A stretch of DNA of 64,000 nt, taken from contig CAYOSH010000001.1 of the NCBI GenBank assembly GCA_964406575.1, forward strand, positions 124,001 to 188,000, read 5' to 3'. Position 1 is the stretch's first letter; every line of letters starts with the position of its first letter. The translations under genes were made by a program, and so were the position numbers. This DNA is from WTAW01 sp964406575. Its GTDB lineage: Bacteria > Acidobacteriota > Aminicenantia > Aminicenantales > Aminicenantaceae. The notes below the pieces were generated by a model. That model was given only the letters and a program-made list of their open reading frames with translations, ran no database searches and was not told where the DNA came from. Shown one piece after another: positions 52,786 through 61,873 of this stretch.

Positions 52786-54366
52786 ATGCAGATTTATAAG
52801 AACCTTAAGCTTTGTCTGTCAGGTTTATGTCTACTATTTCTTTTGATACTGGCTACCTCTCTGGCCTCCCAGCAAGCTGCCACCTCCGAAAAGGACATGA
52901 TTGTGGCTCCGACCCCGGAGGCTGTTGACGCAGGCCTCACGATCCTCCGCCTGGGCGGAAATGCCATTGATGCAGCGGCCGCATCGGCTTTTGCGCTTAT
53001 GGTCACAGATCCTGTTATGTGCAGCCTCGGCGGCAGGTCTCAAATATTGATCCACTTGAAGGGTGGAACCATCGTCGGGATCGATGGCGCCACTCAGGCT
53101 CCCGGATATTTCTTCGGCCCGGCAAGAACCGGACATGGCTACCGAACGTGTCCTGTCCCCGGCAGCCCGGCTGCCATCGAAAAGATGGTTAAAGAATATG
53201 GAAAACTTCCTCTAAAGATTGTTATGCAGCCCGCCATCCAACTGGCGCAAAACGGCTTTACAGTCAAGGAGGACCTTGTTGAGGCCTTCAAGGCCAATGA
53301 AAAGTCTTTGCAGCTCTATCCGGGAACAACACAACACTTTTTCAAAAAAGATGGCTCTTTGTTTGAGATTGGCGAGACTTTTGTTCAACCCACATTGGCG
53401 GAGACTTTGGAGATCATAGCTAACGAAGGATCCCGTGTGTTTTATCAGGGCCAATTGGCTGAGGCGATTGTGAGCGATATGAAAGCCAACAAAGGGCTGA
53501 TCCGTGCCAGGGATCTCGAAGAGTACCGGGTTCGCAGAGGAGAAATTGTCGAGGGCAATTACCGGGGATATAAAATAATCAGCCGTGGCGGTCCATGCGA
53601 TGGAGCGTCTGTTGTGGAGATCCTGCAAATTTTGGAGGAGTTTGACCTTGCAAGTTATGTTGTTACTGACCCTATCTACATCCATATCCTGGCTCAAGCC
53701 ATGTACATCGGGCAAGCCGATGAAAATCTCCCCGACTGGCAGCAGGTGGACAAGGCGCTTGCCCTACGGAGGGTCAGAGAAATTGACCTAGAAAGGGCGT
53801 TGCCAGTGTCCATTAGGCCTGAAATAAAGGAAGGCGAGACGAACCACCTCTCTGTGATCGATGCTGAGGGAAATGCCGTGGCGCTGACGCAATCCATAGG
53901 GCCCTCTTTTGGGTCCAAGGTCGTCAATCCTGAATTGGGTTTTTTCTACGCCTACAGTTATGATATGAACGATGATCCCCTCCCTTTCCAGAGAGAAAAA
54001 ACAAGCCAGTCGCCAACCTTCCTTTTCAAAGATCATAAACCATTTCTGGTTTTGGGTTCGGCGGGGAGCGACCGTATTGTCTCTTCGATCGTCCAAACGG
54101 TCGTCAATGTCATTGACCACGGGATGACATTGGAAGAGGCGGTGTCCCTTCCGCGGTTATCTCTTCATGAAGGGGAACTACGGTTGGAATCTATTCATCT
54201 ACCGGCTTCCACATTCCATCGCCTGACGGGATTGGGTTACAGGATCAGAACTTATGAGAGCCTGAACGGATGGTTCGGCAGGGTACACGCTCTTCTGGCT
54301 GGCCCGAAAATATGTGGAGCTGCAGACCCTCGGGACTTTGGCGCAGCGAAAGGAGCTAATCAATGA
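52786..54366 (+). CDS. divergent gamma-glutamyltransferase-like Ntn enzyme
   Basis: A 526-residue exported protein (signal about 1-28) of the self-processing GGT family. The large-subunit motif LRLGGNAIDAAAASAFALMV is conserved. The nucleophile Thr falls in GETNHLSVIDAEGNAVALTQ (E. coli has T-T-H; here T-N-H, the first Thr retained). The expected Arg of the glutamate site lies in a stretch reading DGATQAPGYFF, where the usual R-E-x-A-P is missing, and the oxyanion Gly pair appears as GSAGSDRI rather than GSPGGS. It is thus likely processed but acting on another substrate. ATG at 52786 has AAGGAG; it overlaps the next gene. Confidence 0.83.
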   Translation: MQIYKNLKLCLSGLCLLFLLILATSLASQQAATSEKDMIVAPTPEAVDAGLTILRLGGNAIDAAAASAFALMVTDPVMCSLGGRSQILIHLKGGTIVGIDGATQAPGYFFGPARTGHGYRTCPVPGSPAAIEKMVKEYGKLPLKIVMQPAIQLAQNGFTVKEDLVEAFKANEKSLQLYPGTTQHFFKKDGSLFEIGETFVQPTLAETLEIIANEGSRVFYQGQLAEAIVSDMKANKGLIRARDLEEYRVRRGEIVEGNYRGYKIISRGGPCDGASVVEILQILEEFDLASYVVTDPIYIHILAQAMYIGQADENLPDWQQVDKALALRRVREIDLERALPVSIRPEIKEGETNHLSVIDAEGNAVALTQSIGPSFGSKVVNPELGFFYAYSYDMNDDPLPFQREKTSQSPTFLFKDHKPFLVLGSAGSDRIVSSIVQTVVNVIDHGMTLEEAVSLPRLSLHEGELRLESIHLPASTFHRLTGLGYRIRTYESLNGWFGRVHALLAGPKICGAADPRDFGAAKGANQ

Positions 54367-54845
54367 AAAAGATGGCATGCCTTTGGATTACTGTTTTAAC
54401 CTTGGTGTGTTGTGTTTCATCCCAGGAGATCAGGGACATTTCCCCGGATGAGGCCTTCGCGCTCCTTAAGGAGGCCGACACGTATTTGGTCGATGTGCGG
54501 AGCATCGCCGAGTACGTTTTTGTCGAACATCCGGAAATGGCTCATAATATTCCGCTGACATTCTGGGATGAACAGAAACAAGATTTTGTTCCGAATGAGA
54601 CATTTATCGAGGATGTGAAAGCGCGGTTCAAGACAGACGACCGGCTGATCTTTATTTGCCGTAGCGGGGGGCGGAGCAAACGCGCTGCCTTGAAGGCTCA
54701 GGGGGCGGGATTCCTTCAAGTCCTGAATATCGTGCTTGGCTTTGAAGGGGAGAAAAATGCAGAGGGCTATCGCGTTGTTAACGGGTGGAAAAACAGTTTG
54801 CCCTACACTTATGAGCTAGACGAAAAGCTCATTTACCGTCATTGA
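54363..54845 (+). CDS. exported rhodanese-like domain protein
   Basis: A 160-residue protein with a signal peptide (about 1-20, VCCVSSQE) and one rhodanese domain (about 25-145): DTYLVDVRSIAEYVFVEH, and the active-site loop ICRSGGRSKRAAL with Cys about 100. The tail GWKNSLPYTYEL is typical of PspE-like single-domain rhodaneses. It may transfer sulfur from thiosulfate or similar in the periplasm. It overlaps the GGT-like gene by four bases, so the two are cotranslated and may act on the same sulfur- or glutathione-type metabolite. Confidence 0.88.
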   Translation: MKKMACLWITVLTLVCCVSSQEIRDISPDEAFALLKEADTYLVDVRSIAEYVFVEHPEMAHNIPLTFWDEQKQDFVPNETFIEDVKARFKTDDRLIFICRSGGRSKRAALKAQGAGFLQVLNIVLGFEGEKNAEGYRVVNGWKNSLPYTYELDEKLIYRH

Positions 54846-54948
54846 ATCTGCGATCGATTGCGAATCTTATCGGGAAAAACTCGACATGATTCGCCCTCTT
54901 CCTAGGTTGGTAAAGCTTCTGTTTTGAGGTATTATAGAAAAAACCATC

Positions 54949-55761
54949 ATGTGGCCCGTGTGGAAAAAAAGCTGTGTCTGTGTTCTCGTTTTAGCTGTTC
55001 TGGCTACAAGCTGCAGGAAAGAGGTGAAAATCGGTCCACCTCCAGAGCAAGTTCCACCCGCTAAGGAGCCTGCGCCATCCCCGAGAAAACATGTTCCTTC
55101 CCTGAAAGAACTGACTCAATTGGGGTTCACTATTCAAGTTGGAGCTTTTACTGTGGTGGCCAATGCCATCCGCCTCACAGCTTCTCTGAACAGGCAGAAC
55201 CTCGATGCCTATTACTTTCTGCATCCGTCTGGGCTCTACAAGGTTCGGTTCGGTGATTTTTCAACAAAAGAATTGGCGCGGCAAAGGGCTGAAAGCCTTG
55301 TTTCGGCCGGGACCATCGAAGAATTTTATATCGTAAGCCCGGAAGAATATGCCGTGGCCAAAAGAGTGACTCAGGGGGAGGCTTACTTACGTGATGAGCT
55401 TGTTTCAACAGCCAGAAGTTTTCTCGGTGTTCCCTACTCATGGGGAGGAACGTCCCCTGCAGAAGGCTTTGACTGCAGCGGTCTGACCATGGCCGTCTAC
55501 GAGCTGAACGGGTTGAAACTGCCGAGGTCCTCGAAGGACCAATTCAGTGCTGGGTCCCCGGTCAATCGGAACCAGCTTCTGAAGGGAGATCTCGTTTTTT
55601 TTGCCATTTCTCAAGGGGAAAAGGTCACCCATGTGGGGATTTACACGGGTAATGGCAAATTCATCCATGCTCCTGGAAAGGATAAAAAGATACGCATGGA
55701 GTCGCTTTCCACTGGGTATTTTAAGAGTCATTATATTGGGGCCAGGACCTATTTAGACTAA
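54949..55761 (+). CDS. lipoprotein with SPOR and NlpC/P60 domains
   Basis: A 270-residue envelope protein. Lipobox region LAVLATSCRKEV (Cys about 22) predicts a lipid anchor. A Pro-rich linker is followed by a SPOR-like repeat (about 58-125: FTIQVGAFTVVANAIRL, SGLYKVRFGDFSTKELA) that binds denuded peptidoglycan, and an NlpC/P60 domain (about 145-268) with catalytic Cys in GFDCSGLTMAVYE, His in VTHVGIYTG and a third polar residue in FIHAPGK. It should cleave peptidoglycan peptides at division sites or poles. Monocistronic after the rhodanese gene. Confidence 0.92.
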   Translation: MWPVWKKSCVCVLVLAVLATSCRKEVKIGPPPEQVPPAKEPAPSPRKHVPSLKELTQLGFTIQVGAFTVVANAIRLTASLNRQNLDAYYFLHPSGLYKVRFGDFSTKELARQRAESLVSAGTIEEFYIVSPEEYAVAKRVTQGEAYLRDELVSTARSFLGVPYSWGGTSPAEGFDCSGLTMAVYELNGLKLPRSSKDQFSAGSPVNRNQLLKGDLVFFAISQGEKVTHVGIYTGNGKFIHAPGKDKKIRMESLSTGYFKSHYIGARTYLD

Positions 55762-55840
55762 ACACATCCTGAAAAGATAGCGGGCGGTTTGGAATTAGAG
55801 GGGCTTTAACTGCTCATGTTAAAGGAGGTTTGGCATCCTG

Positions 55841-56410
55841 ATGACCATATCGTTTGAGCCACTGAAACCAAAGGCAGGTTTTTTTGAGAGAATACGAAGT
55901 CTGGTTTTGGGGATGAGTGCGGTCCTCATCATGGGTTTAATTCTGTTCATCATTGCTTTTCTTGTAAGCCAGCCAACTGCTGAGCAAGAAAAAGAACTAA
56001 AAAAGATCAAAGCTCAAGAAGGTTTTTTACGTGATTACGTTCGTTTCTCTGTGATCGAAGCAGGATACCTGGGAAGACCGGCTGGAGTCCAAGTGGTCTA
56101 TGTCCCGGCACTGTTTGTTCGAATAGACAATCTGTCGGAAAAAGCCATAGATAGACTCCACCTCCGAGGGATCTTTCACCGCGAGGATAAAGAAATCTGC
56201 CAGGGTTCGGTGCTTGTTCCACAGCTCCAGCCGGGAGAAAGTCGCGATGTCACAATAAAGTGTTTACAATCTGTGGGTTTCGGTACTGTCTTTCAGGGCC
56301 TGAGTTTGATCCAGACAACGCAAGATCTGGAGTACAAAGTCTGGGTATCTTATGAAAGAGTGACGGTATCACCGCTCAAGGGAAAGCTCAAATTCAAGCT
56401 CGTCGACTAA
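55841..56410 (+). CDS. membrane-anchored protein of unknown function
   Basis: A 189-residue protein with a cytoplasmic N-terminus, one membrane helix (about 22-45, MSAVLIMGLILFIIAFLVSQ), a short charged helix (EQEKELKKIKAQEGFL) and a beta-rich C-terminal part (about 70-189) including LFVRIDNLSEKAIDRLHLRG. The latter resembles extracytoplasmic FxLyD/DUF2393-like beta-sandwiches, but I am not sure. GGAGG lies 16 bases before the ATG at 55841; other close starts are possible. Function unknown. Confidence 0.65.
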   Translation: MTISFEPLKPKAGFFERIRSLVLGMSAVLIMGLILFIIAFLVSQPTAEQEKELKKIKAQEGFLRDYVRFSVIEAGYLGRPAGVQVVYVPALFVRIDNLSEKAIDRLHLRGIFHREDKEICQGSVLVPQLQPGESRDVTIKCLQSVGFGTVFQGLSLIQTTQDLEYKVWVSYERVTVSPLKGKLKFKLVD

Positions 56411-56473
56411 GCCCATAAAAAAACGTACTCATCAATTATGCCAGAATTTATGGAAAAGCTTTAGGTGTGTGCG

Positions 56474-56836
56474 TTAATTTTTTTGTTTCACTCTGTACAA
56501 GACTTCACCAAGGTAGCCGCCATCGTTGATCAGAGCGATGTAGAGACCGGGTTGGAAATAGGCTTGTCTTTTGAGCATCGGTTCGGAAAGTCTGTCCAAA
56601 AGATCTCTTGCGTTCCAATCCCCTTTGCAGTCGCTTAGCCAGATCGGTGTTTCATCGGTTTTGAGTTTTTCCAAAATTTCTCTCAGTACCATTTCGGCCT
56701 CTTTCAAATGAAAGCTGTTAAATCTCAGCCCTCTATATACAATACGTAACTCAGGTGAAAAAGGTTGCCTTTTTCCTTCAGCCCTAGACTGATCCTGAAT
56801 ACTAATATTATCCAAGAATTGTGCCAAATTGTCCAT
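56474..56836 (-). CDS. hypothetical protein
   Basis: A 120-residue cytoplasmic protein with ordinary composition (MDNLAQFLDNISIQDQSR..., ALINDGGYLGEVLYRVKQKN). A helical segment (HLKEAEMVLREILEKLKTDE) is followed by WLSDCKGDWNARDLLDRLSE. No family recognised. It stands alone between two plus-strand genes; the ribosome site is weak. It may be a genuine small gene. Confidence 0.45.
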   Translation of the reverse strand: MDNLAQFLDNISIQDQSRAEGKRQPFSPELRIVYRGLRFNSFHLKEAEMVLREILEKLKTDETPIWLSDCKGDWNARDLLDRLSEPMLKRQAYFQPGLYIALINDGGYLGEVLYRVKQKN

Positions 56837-57122
56837 TGTCTTGGATGTCTCGGCTCAATTCCTCCCGTTGTCTGTGTGACCGCTCTATCACCACGCAAAA
56901 AATCGTTCGCTATCGTACACTTCCTGTTATACTTCCGCACACATTGTCTGATTCAGCGACCTCAACTCGTGAATAATCCAGTTTTATCGCTTTTCCCATT
57001 AAAAATTCTTTGGAAATGCATATAATAAGAGGTCCGGTCGATTGTGCTGAGATACTGCCGAGCAACTTCATTCTCTTCTCGAGAGTTAAAAGGAATAGTT
57101 GCTTTTTGTTTGGAGGGAGAAC

Positions 57123-58928
57123 ATGTCTCAAAGAATCGTAAAGTCTGAGATGCTTTTTGCTATTTTCTTTGTGATCATCGCTCTTTTGGTCAAGTGTAAC
57201 TTGTATTCTGAGGGAGTCTCAGAGGGAGAAGTCGTAAAAGCAGAGAATGTAAAGGGAGATATTGGGAAAAAGTTGGATACTTACCTGACCCGGATCACGC
57301 CCTTTGGATTTTCAGGCGCACTTCTTGTGGCCATAGAAGGGGAGGTCCTCCTGAACAAGGGATACGGATTTGCCATTCGGTCTGAAAATGTGCCCAACAC
57401 CGCCGAGACTGTATTCAGCACGGGTTCGATCACCAAGCAGTTTACAGCAGCAGGAATCATGAAGTTAGAAATGATTGGAAAATTAAAGAGCAGCGATCTC
57501 ATCTCGAAGTATTTCGACAATGTTCCCGATGATAAAAAAGACATCACGCTGCATCACCTCCTCACCCATACTTCCGGAGTTGTAGATGGAGTCGGCGATG
57601 ATTATGAGAAGGCCCTACGGGATGAGACTGTGCGGAAAGTTCTGGGAGAGCCGCTCCTGTTTGAACCTGGAGAACAATTCTCTTACTCCAACGCAGGATA
57701 CAGTCTCCTGGCCGCAATTATAGAGAAAGTTTCCGGGCAAGGCTATGAAGAGTTTCTCCGGGAGAACCTCTTCAAGCCCTCAGGGATGAATGACACCGGT
57801 TACAGGATGCCCGCATGGGAGAAAAAGGTCTTAGCCCACTGGTATGTGGGAGAGAAGGACAACGGAACACCCCTCGAGAAACCCTATCCTTACTGGAACC
57901 TCTTGGGGAACGGCGGTATTCTTTCTACTACGATGGACATGTACAGATGGCATCTAGCTCTTCTTGGAAATAAAGTCCTCTCCGATGAAGCGAAGACAAA
58001 GATATTTACCCCATTCCTCAACGATTATGGATATGGCTGGGATGTTTTAAACAGAGAAATGGGAATGGTCATCCAGCACGATGGGGGCAGTATGCTGGGC
58101 AACAGCGCGGAGATGAGGCGCTACATCGATGCAGGCCTCGTGACCATCCTCTTCTGCAATCAGAGTTATGGGAGGGGAGCGCTCTTTGAACCTGTCCGAG
58201 ATAAGATCGAAGATTTGGCTTTTGGCGGGAATGTGTCAATGCCTCCAGCTGTCATAAATGCAGATCCAGAGACATTAAAAACCTATGAGGGAACTTATGC
58301 ACTTTCGGGTGGGGGAAAGTTCAAAGTTCAGAGCAAAGGCGGTGCGCTCCTTGTGAATCCAGATGGACAGGATGCCGTTAATACGATGTTCAATATCAAA
58401 GAAGCCGATACAGGATCATTTGATCAGCTGAGAGATTTGTCCGAAAAGGTCTTTCGTTCTGCCCTTGCAGGGGATTTTGAAGAAATCGGAAAGGTTCTGT
58501 ACGACAGGGACAGAATGCTGGGATTTTTTCGGGAGGACATCCCGATGATATTGGAGAGGCACAAGAAGAGGATGGGAGAGATCAAAGAAGTTTTTTCAAG
58601 AACTGCACTTCCCTTTGGACTAGAGGAAAAGAAATCCTCTCAGATCTTCGTGGAGTTCAGGGGGGAAAAAGGGAGCTTGTATTTTGACCTGGTCTGGCGG
58701 GACTCGAAAATTGTGGGCTTCGGTGTTACTGTGCGTGGTCCTGACCTTTCCATTCCTTTTCTGCCTTTAACCTCGAGCAGGGAAAAGTTTGCCGGCTATC
58801 ATCTGGACATGGCGCGGAATTTTTGGATAAGCTTTCTTGTGGATGCAGATGGCAAGGTCGATGGGCTAGCCGTTCAACATGATGATGGTCCCGTCAAGGC
58901 CACTAAATTGAAAGAATCTGCTTCCTGA
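57123..58928 (+). CDS. secreted serine hydrolase (class C beta-lactamase fold) with beta-rich C-terminus
   Basis: A 601-residue exported protein with a signal-like N-terminus (about 1-25, FAIFFVIIALLVKCN). SxxK in FSTGSITKQFTA (about 99-110), YxN in FSYSNAGYSLL (about 187-197), and third motif HDG in IQHDGGSMLGNS (about 315). The C-terminal half includes GTYALSGGGKFKVQSKGG and repeated charged beta segments without a known catalytic motif, similar to the extension of the gene at 20745. GGAGG precedes the ATG. Function likely peptidase or esterase; not a resistance assignment. Confidence 0.88.
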   Translation: MSQRIVKSEMLFAIFFVIIALLVKCNLYSEGVSEGEVVKAENVKGDIGKKLDTYLTRITPFGFSGALLVAIEGEVLLNKGYGFAIRSENVPNTAETVFSTGSITKQFTAAGIMKLEMIGKLKSSDLISKYFDNVPDDKKDITLHHLLTHTSGVVDGVGDDYEKALRDETVRKVLGEPLLFEPGEQFSYSNAGYSLLAAIIEKVSGQGYEEFLRENLFKPSGMNDTGYRMPAWEKKVLAHWYVGEKDNGTPLEKPYPYWNLLGNGGILSTTMDMYRWHLALLGNKVLSDEAKTKIFTPFLNDYGYGWDVLNREMGMVIQHDGGSMLGNSAEMRRYIDAGLVTILFCNQSYGRGALFEPVRDKIEDLAFGGNVSMPPAVINADPETLKTYEGTYALSGGGKFKVQSKGGALLVNPDGQDAVNTMFNIKEADTGSFDQLRDLSEKVFRSALAGDFEEIGKVLYDRDRMLGFFREDIPMILERHKKRMGEIKEVFSRTALPFGLEEKKSSQIFVEFRGEKGSLYFDLVWRDSKIVGFGVTVRGPDLSIPFLPLTSSREKFAGYHLDMARNFWISFLVDADGKVDGLAVQHDDGPVKATKLKESAS

Positions 58929-59270
58929 CCTGGTTTTCTTACATGTTTTTTCACAATGACTATGATTCGTCGCTCCACATCTCTCACGATTTTCCCTGAT
59001 TTCCGTTCATTCCCCCCGGATTCTGGCTGATGTCGATGATGCCGATCATAAGTGCGTTTGGCTGCCTCGAATCCAAGTGTTCTGAAAGAAATAATACAAG
59101 TCCAGGATGATGTCGGTGTGCACCTTGCCGCTGAAAACACCTCGGGCGTATTGACTTTAAACGATGATGATCGGAATGGTCGTCCTATTCCAAAGAACAT
59201 GTAAGCGAGACCCTTGCGGTTCGTCGCCGGCTGGCATCAACTCATCTTCTGGAACGCGAGGACCTTTTGG
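58929..59270. other. non-coding gap between convergent genes
   Basis: About 340 bases with no supported gene. Short frames on both strands have some protein-like stretches (for example minus-strand GKVHTDIILDLYYFFQ), broken by stops and frameshifts; a decayed gene is possible but no family is recognised. No terminator structure is clear. Confidence 0.5.
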
Positions 59271-59747
59271 TTATCTGGCGTAGCTGACTTCGCAGACCTT
59301 GAATAGGTCGTGAGCCAAAAGATTTGACCAGTTGAGCTGGTTGTAGATTTTCCTGGTCATCTGAAAAGAGCAGTATGGCTGCCACCTGCCGGTCTCCGCT
59401 AGATCGGGCGTCTCGACGGCGAACTTGACTTTGTCGATGGATGTGAACGTCTTGTAGAGCTGCTCGACTTTAGGGGCCAAGTCGCTGCCGATAAGCGCAT
59501 CGAAATCCTGCGGTTGGGAAAGATAGAGATGGTAGGTGACCACAAGGCCCTGGTCCGTTTTTTGCAACTCCGTGATCCCGGACGTTTGAGCTTCAGCTTG
59601 GCCGAGGACCGCGGCGAAGGTCTCTAGGGTGATTCTCTCAGCCTGAGGTGACGTTCCTTCCTTCTCTTTGCAGGCAGGCATGAGGATCGCTATCAGAAAA
59701 GCTAAGACGAGAAAAGACAATAAGAAAGAAACGCTCTTTTTCTTCAT
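59271..59747 (-). CDS. predicted lipoprotein, unknown function
   Basis: A 158-residue protein with a lipobox ILMPACKEK (Cys about 26), so lipid-anchored. The mature part contains ITLETFAAVLGQAEAQTSGI, LVVTYHLYLSQPQDFDALIG and a Trp/Tyr-containing C-terminus (WQPYCSFQMTRKIYNQLNW). No family recognised. Start context AAAGGATG fits. The gene is monocistronic and convergent with the serine hydrolase. Confidence 0.65.
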   Translation of the reverse strand: MKKKSVSFLLSFLVLAFLIAILMPACKEKEGTSPQAERITLETFAAVLGQAEAQTSGITELQKTDQGLVVTYHLYLSQPQDFDALIGSDLAPKVEQLYKTFTSIDKVKFAVETPDLAETGRWQPYCSFQMTRKIYNQLNWSNLLAHDLFKVCEVSYAR

Positions 59748-59881
59748 CCTTTTTTTCTCCTTTCAATTCATGGGAATTTCTTTCTCAACTGCGCTTGCTG
59801 AATAAGCATTCATGCACCGGCTTCGATTTGTCCCATTCTTGAGGATTATAAAATATGCCATAGCGGGATGTCAAACTGAGA

Positions 59882-60892
59882 TCACGACACCACGAGATGT
59901 AATGCTGTATCCAAAATCAGGCCTAGCAGAAAGAGCCATCCGAAACGGCGCGTAAAAACAAACATTGATGCTACAAACCACAGAGGCCATATTTCGTCGG
60001 AGTAACCCGCTGGTTTTTCTGGAGGTTTCGGCTTTAAATACATCGGCAGTACGGTTTTGAAATAGGAGAGTAACGCAAGTACAATGATAAAAACTACGGG
60101 GCTGAAAAATCCTTTGAGGATAAGATATACCACAATTCCATATTGGAAAAATATAATCGCCAATACAGAATATCGAGCCCCCGGCTCACCGATCAAGACA
60201 GGTAATGTCCGGATATGCTTGGCTTTATCCATATCCAATTTATCCAAATGTTTGCCGATAAGCGTGGCTGTCACACCCAGGGCATAAGGCATCCCGGCAA
60301 GCACGACATCCCAGTTCCACATTCCAGTCAACACATAGAACCCCCCTCCTATCATGAGCGGCCCCCATACAATCAGCAGGGACAACTCCCCCAGAGCGAA
60401 ATGCTTGAGCGGGTAAGTGTAGAATAGAAGAAAAAAAGCCCCCAGAGCCATCAACAAAAGCGTTGCTCCTCCCCGGTAATGAACAAAGATCAGTCCGACT
60501 GCAAATGCAACGCATCCATTTAAAGCCGCATAGATGAGCAGTCCTTTTTTGCTCATCAGGCCGAGTTCCAGTGGCTGCGGGCCGTACTGATCTCGGAAGT
60601 AGTTGCCTCTATCCACTCCCTTGATGTAATCGATGAAGTCGTTCAGCAGATTGTTGGTAGCATGGGCCATAATCAGGCCGAATGTCAGCAAAAGCCACCA
60701 CCCAAAATTAAATTGGCCTACGCGAAAAGCAAAAATTCCAGCAATCATGGAAGAAATCAGAGTCATGACAATAGCTGCAGCCCTTGTCGATATCAGCCAT
60801 TTAGAGACAGGATCCAGGGGACCCCATTGCTCTTTTCTTATTCTGGGCATTCCTTTTATAGAATTCCCCCACATTGTGAGATTGATTTTCAT
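59882..60892 (-). CDS. UbiA-family prenyltransferase (MenA-like candidate)
   Basis: A 336-residue protein with about nine membrane helices. The two Asp-rich motifs are NDFIDYIKGVD (about 84-94, N-D-x-x-D) and LDKLDMDKAKHIRTLP (about 215-230, D-x-x-x-D). These bind Mg-prenyl diphosphate. The family covers MenA, UbiA and heme O synthase; the respiratory operon context favours quinone synthesis, for example DHNA prenylation, but the aromatic substrate cannot be read. AAGAGGAG lies before the ATG. It is the last gene of the cydAB set. Confidence 0.85.
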   Translation of the reverse strand: MKINLTMWGNSIKGMPRIRKEQWGPLDPVSKWLISTRAAAIVMTLISSMIAGIFAFRVGQFNFGWWLLLTFGLIMAHATNNLLNDFIDYIKGVDRGNYFRDQYGPQPLELGLMSKKGLLIYAALNGCVAFAVGLIFVHYRGGATLLLMALGAFFLLFYTYPLKHFALGELSLLIVWGPLMIGGGFYVLTGMWNWDVVLAGMPYALGVTATLIGKHLDKLDMDKAKHIRTLPVLIGEPGARYSVLAIIFFQYGIVVYLILKGFFSPVVFIIVLALLSYFKTVLPMYLKPKPPEKPAGYSDEIWPLWFVASMFVFTRRFGWLFLLGLILDTALHLVVS

Positions 60893-60989
60893 GGATTACT
60901 CCTCTTGATCACTTCAGTCACGGCCGCATGGATTGCAGGCGATGCATCGGACCTCATTAGGATATCTCATGGAATGACCCAGGGCAATT

Positions 60990-61721
60990 CTAATCCTTGT
61001 GTATCGGAAAAGTCATCTCGGCCCCGAACCAGCCGATGGTCAACACCAAAGGAGCCAACAAAAAGAGCAAGAAAAGATAGAGGAAGACCAGACTGGAGAT
61101 ATGCTCTAAAATGAGAGGATGTTTCAAACGCCAGATGAAAACAATGAGCCCTACACTGAACATTATCGGTGAAAGAATGATTTTAATTATAACAGGTTTA
61201 AAAAAATGTGCAGAATAATTCACCCACCAGGTGAGAAGACCGCTGGGTATCGCAGCTAGGGTGAACAGAAGTCCGCAGGCCAGGCAATGGAAAGAAGTGA
61301 GTTCGAAAGCTCTTGTGTCAGTGATGAGATAGAGTGCAGTGAATAGAGGGCTCAAAACCATCAGGACTATGGGGAAGTGAACGATAAAAGGATGAGGATG
61401 GCGCTTCAGAAGCGGATAACGATTGAAAATCCAGGCCAGAAATCTAGGTATTTTGCGTTTATCGGATGCCGTGATCTCTTCTTTTTTCAGGATGCCAACT
61501 TGAATGTACCTATCAAGTACGTCCACGTTATGAGGTGCATCCTTGAATTCATCCGTTAAGTCCTTTCCGGCATGATGACGCATCATGTGCAAGCCGTTTA
61601 GCCACAGCTTGCTACCGGTCACGTCAATGACCCTGCCTTTATAGGCAATAAAGACGGATTTTCTGGCTTGACCATTGTAAGCGGCGAGTTCTTCAGCTGT
61701 GAAATGCTGTTCTTCTGACAA
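60990..61721 (-). CDS. cytochrome b5-like domain fused to DUF2231-like membrane domain
   Basis: A 243-residue protein. N-terminal about 85 residues: ELAAYNGQARKSVFIAYKG, VIDVTGSKLWLNGLHMMRHH and FKDAPHNVDVLDRY. The two His (GLHMMRHH and APH) are the axial heme b ligands in bacterial cytochrome b5-like domains. C-terminal about 150 residues contain HPHPFIVHFPIVLMVLSPLF and four to five membrane helices, matching DUF2231 proteins. It would be a membrane heme protein in electron transfer. TTG start at 61721 with AAGGAG, 152 bases after cydB. Confidence 0.85.
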   Translation of the reverse strand: MSEEQHFTAEELAAYNGQARKSVFIAYKGRVIDVTGSKLWLNGLHMMRHHAGKDLTDEFKDAPHNVDVLDRYIQVGILKKEEITASDKRKIPRFLAWIFNRYPLLKRHPHPFIVHFPIVLMVLSPLFTALYLITDTRAFELTSFHCLACGLLFTLAAIPSGLLTWWVNYSAHFFKPVIIKIILSPIMFSVGLIVFIWRLKHPLILEHISSLVFLYLFLLFLLAPLVLTIGWFGAEMTFPIHKD

Positions 61722-61873
61722 TTTTATTCTCCTTATTTAAAAAACAAAGAGTAAAATGTTTCGGTGTCCCTTTGGGATGGCCTCGTTTATCTCAACGTCT
61801 GTAGGACACTCCAAAAGGTACTTTCATGAGTCCTGGCAGCATACGGAACGCGAATTTTTTCAGGAATATCCTA

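Noticed and set aside
58929..59270. Possible decayed gene between two convergent genes
   Set aside because: Fragments look protein-like only over short stretches in three different frames; no family recognised, so not called.
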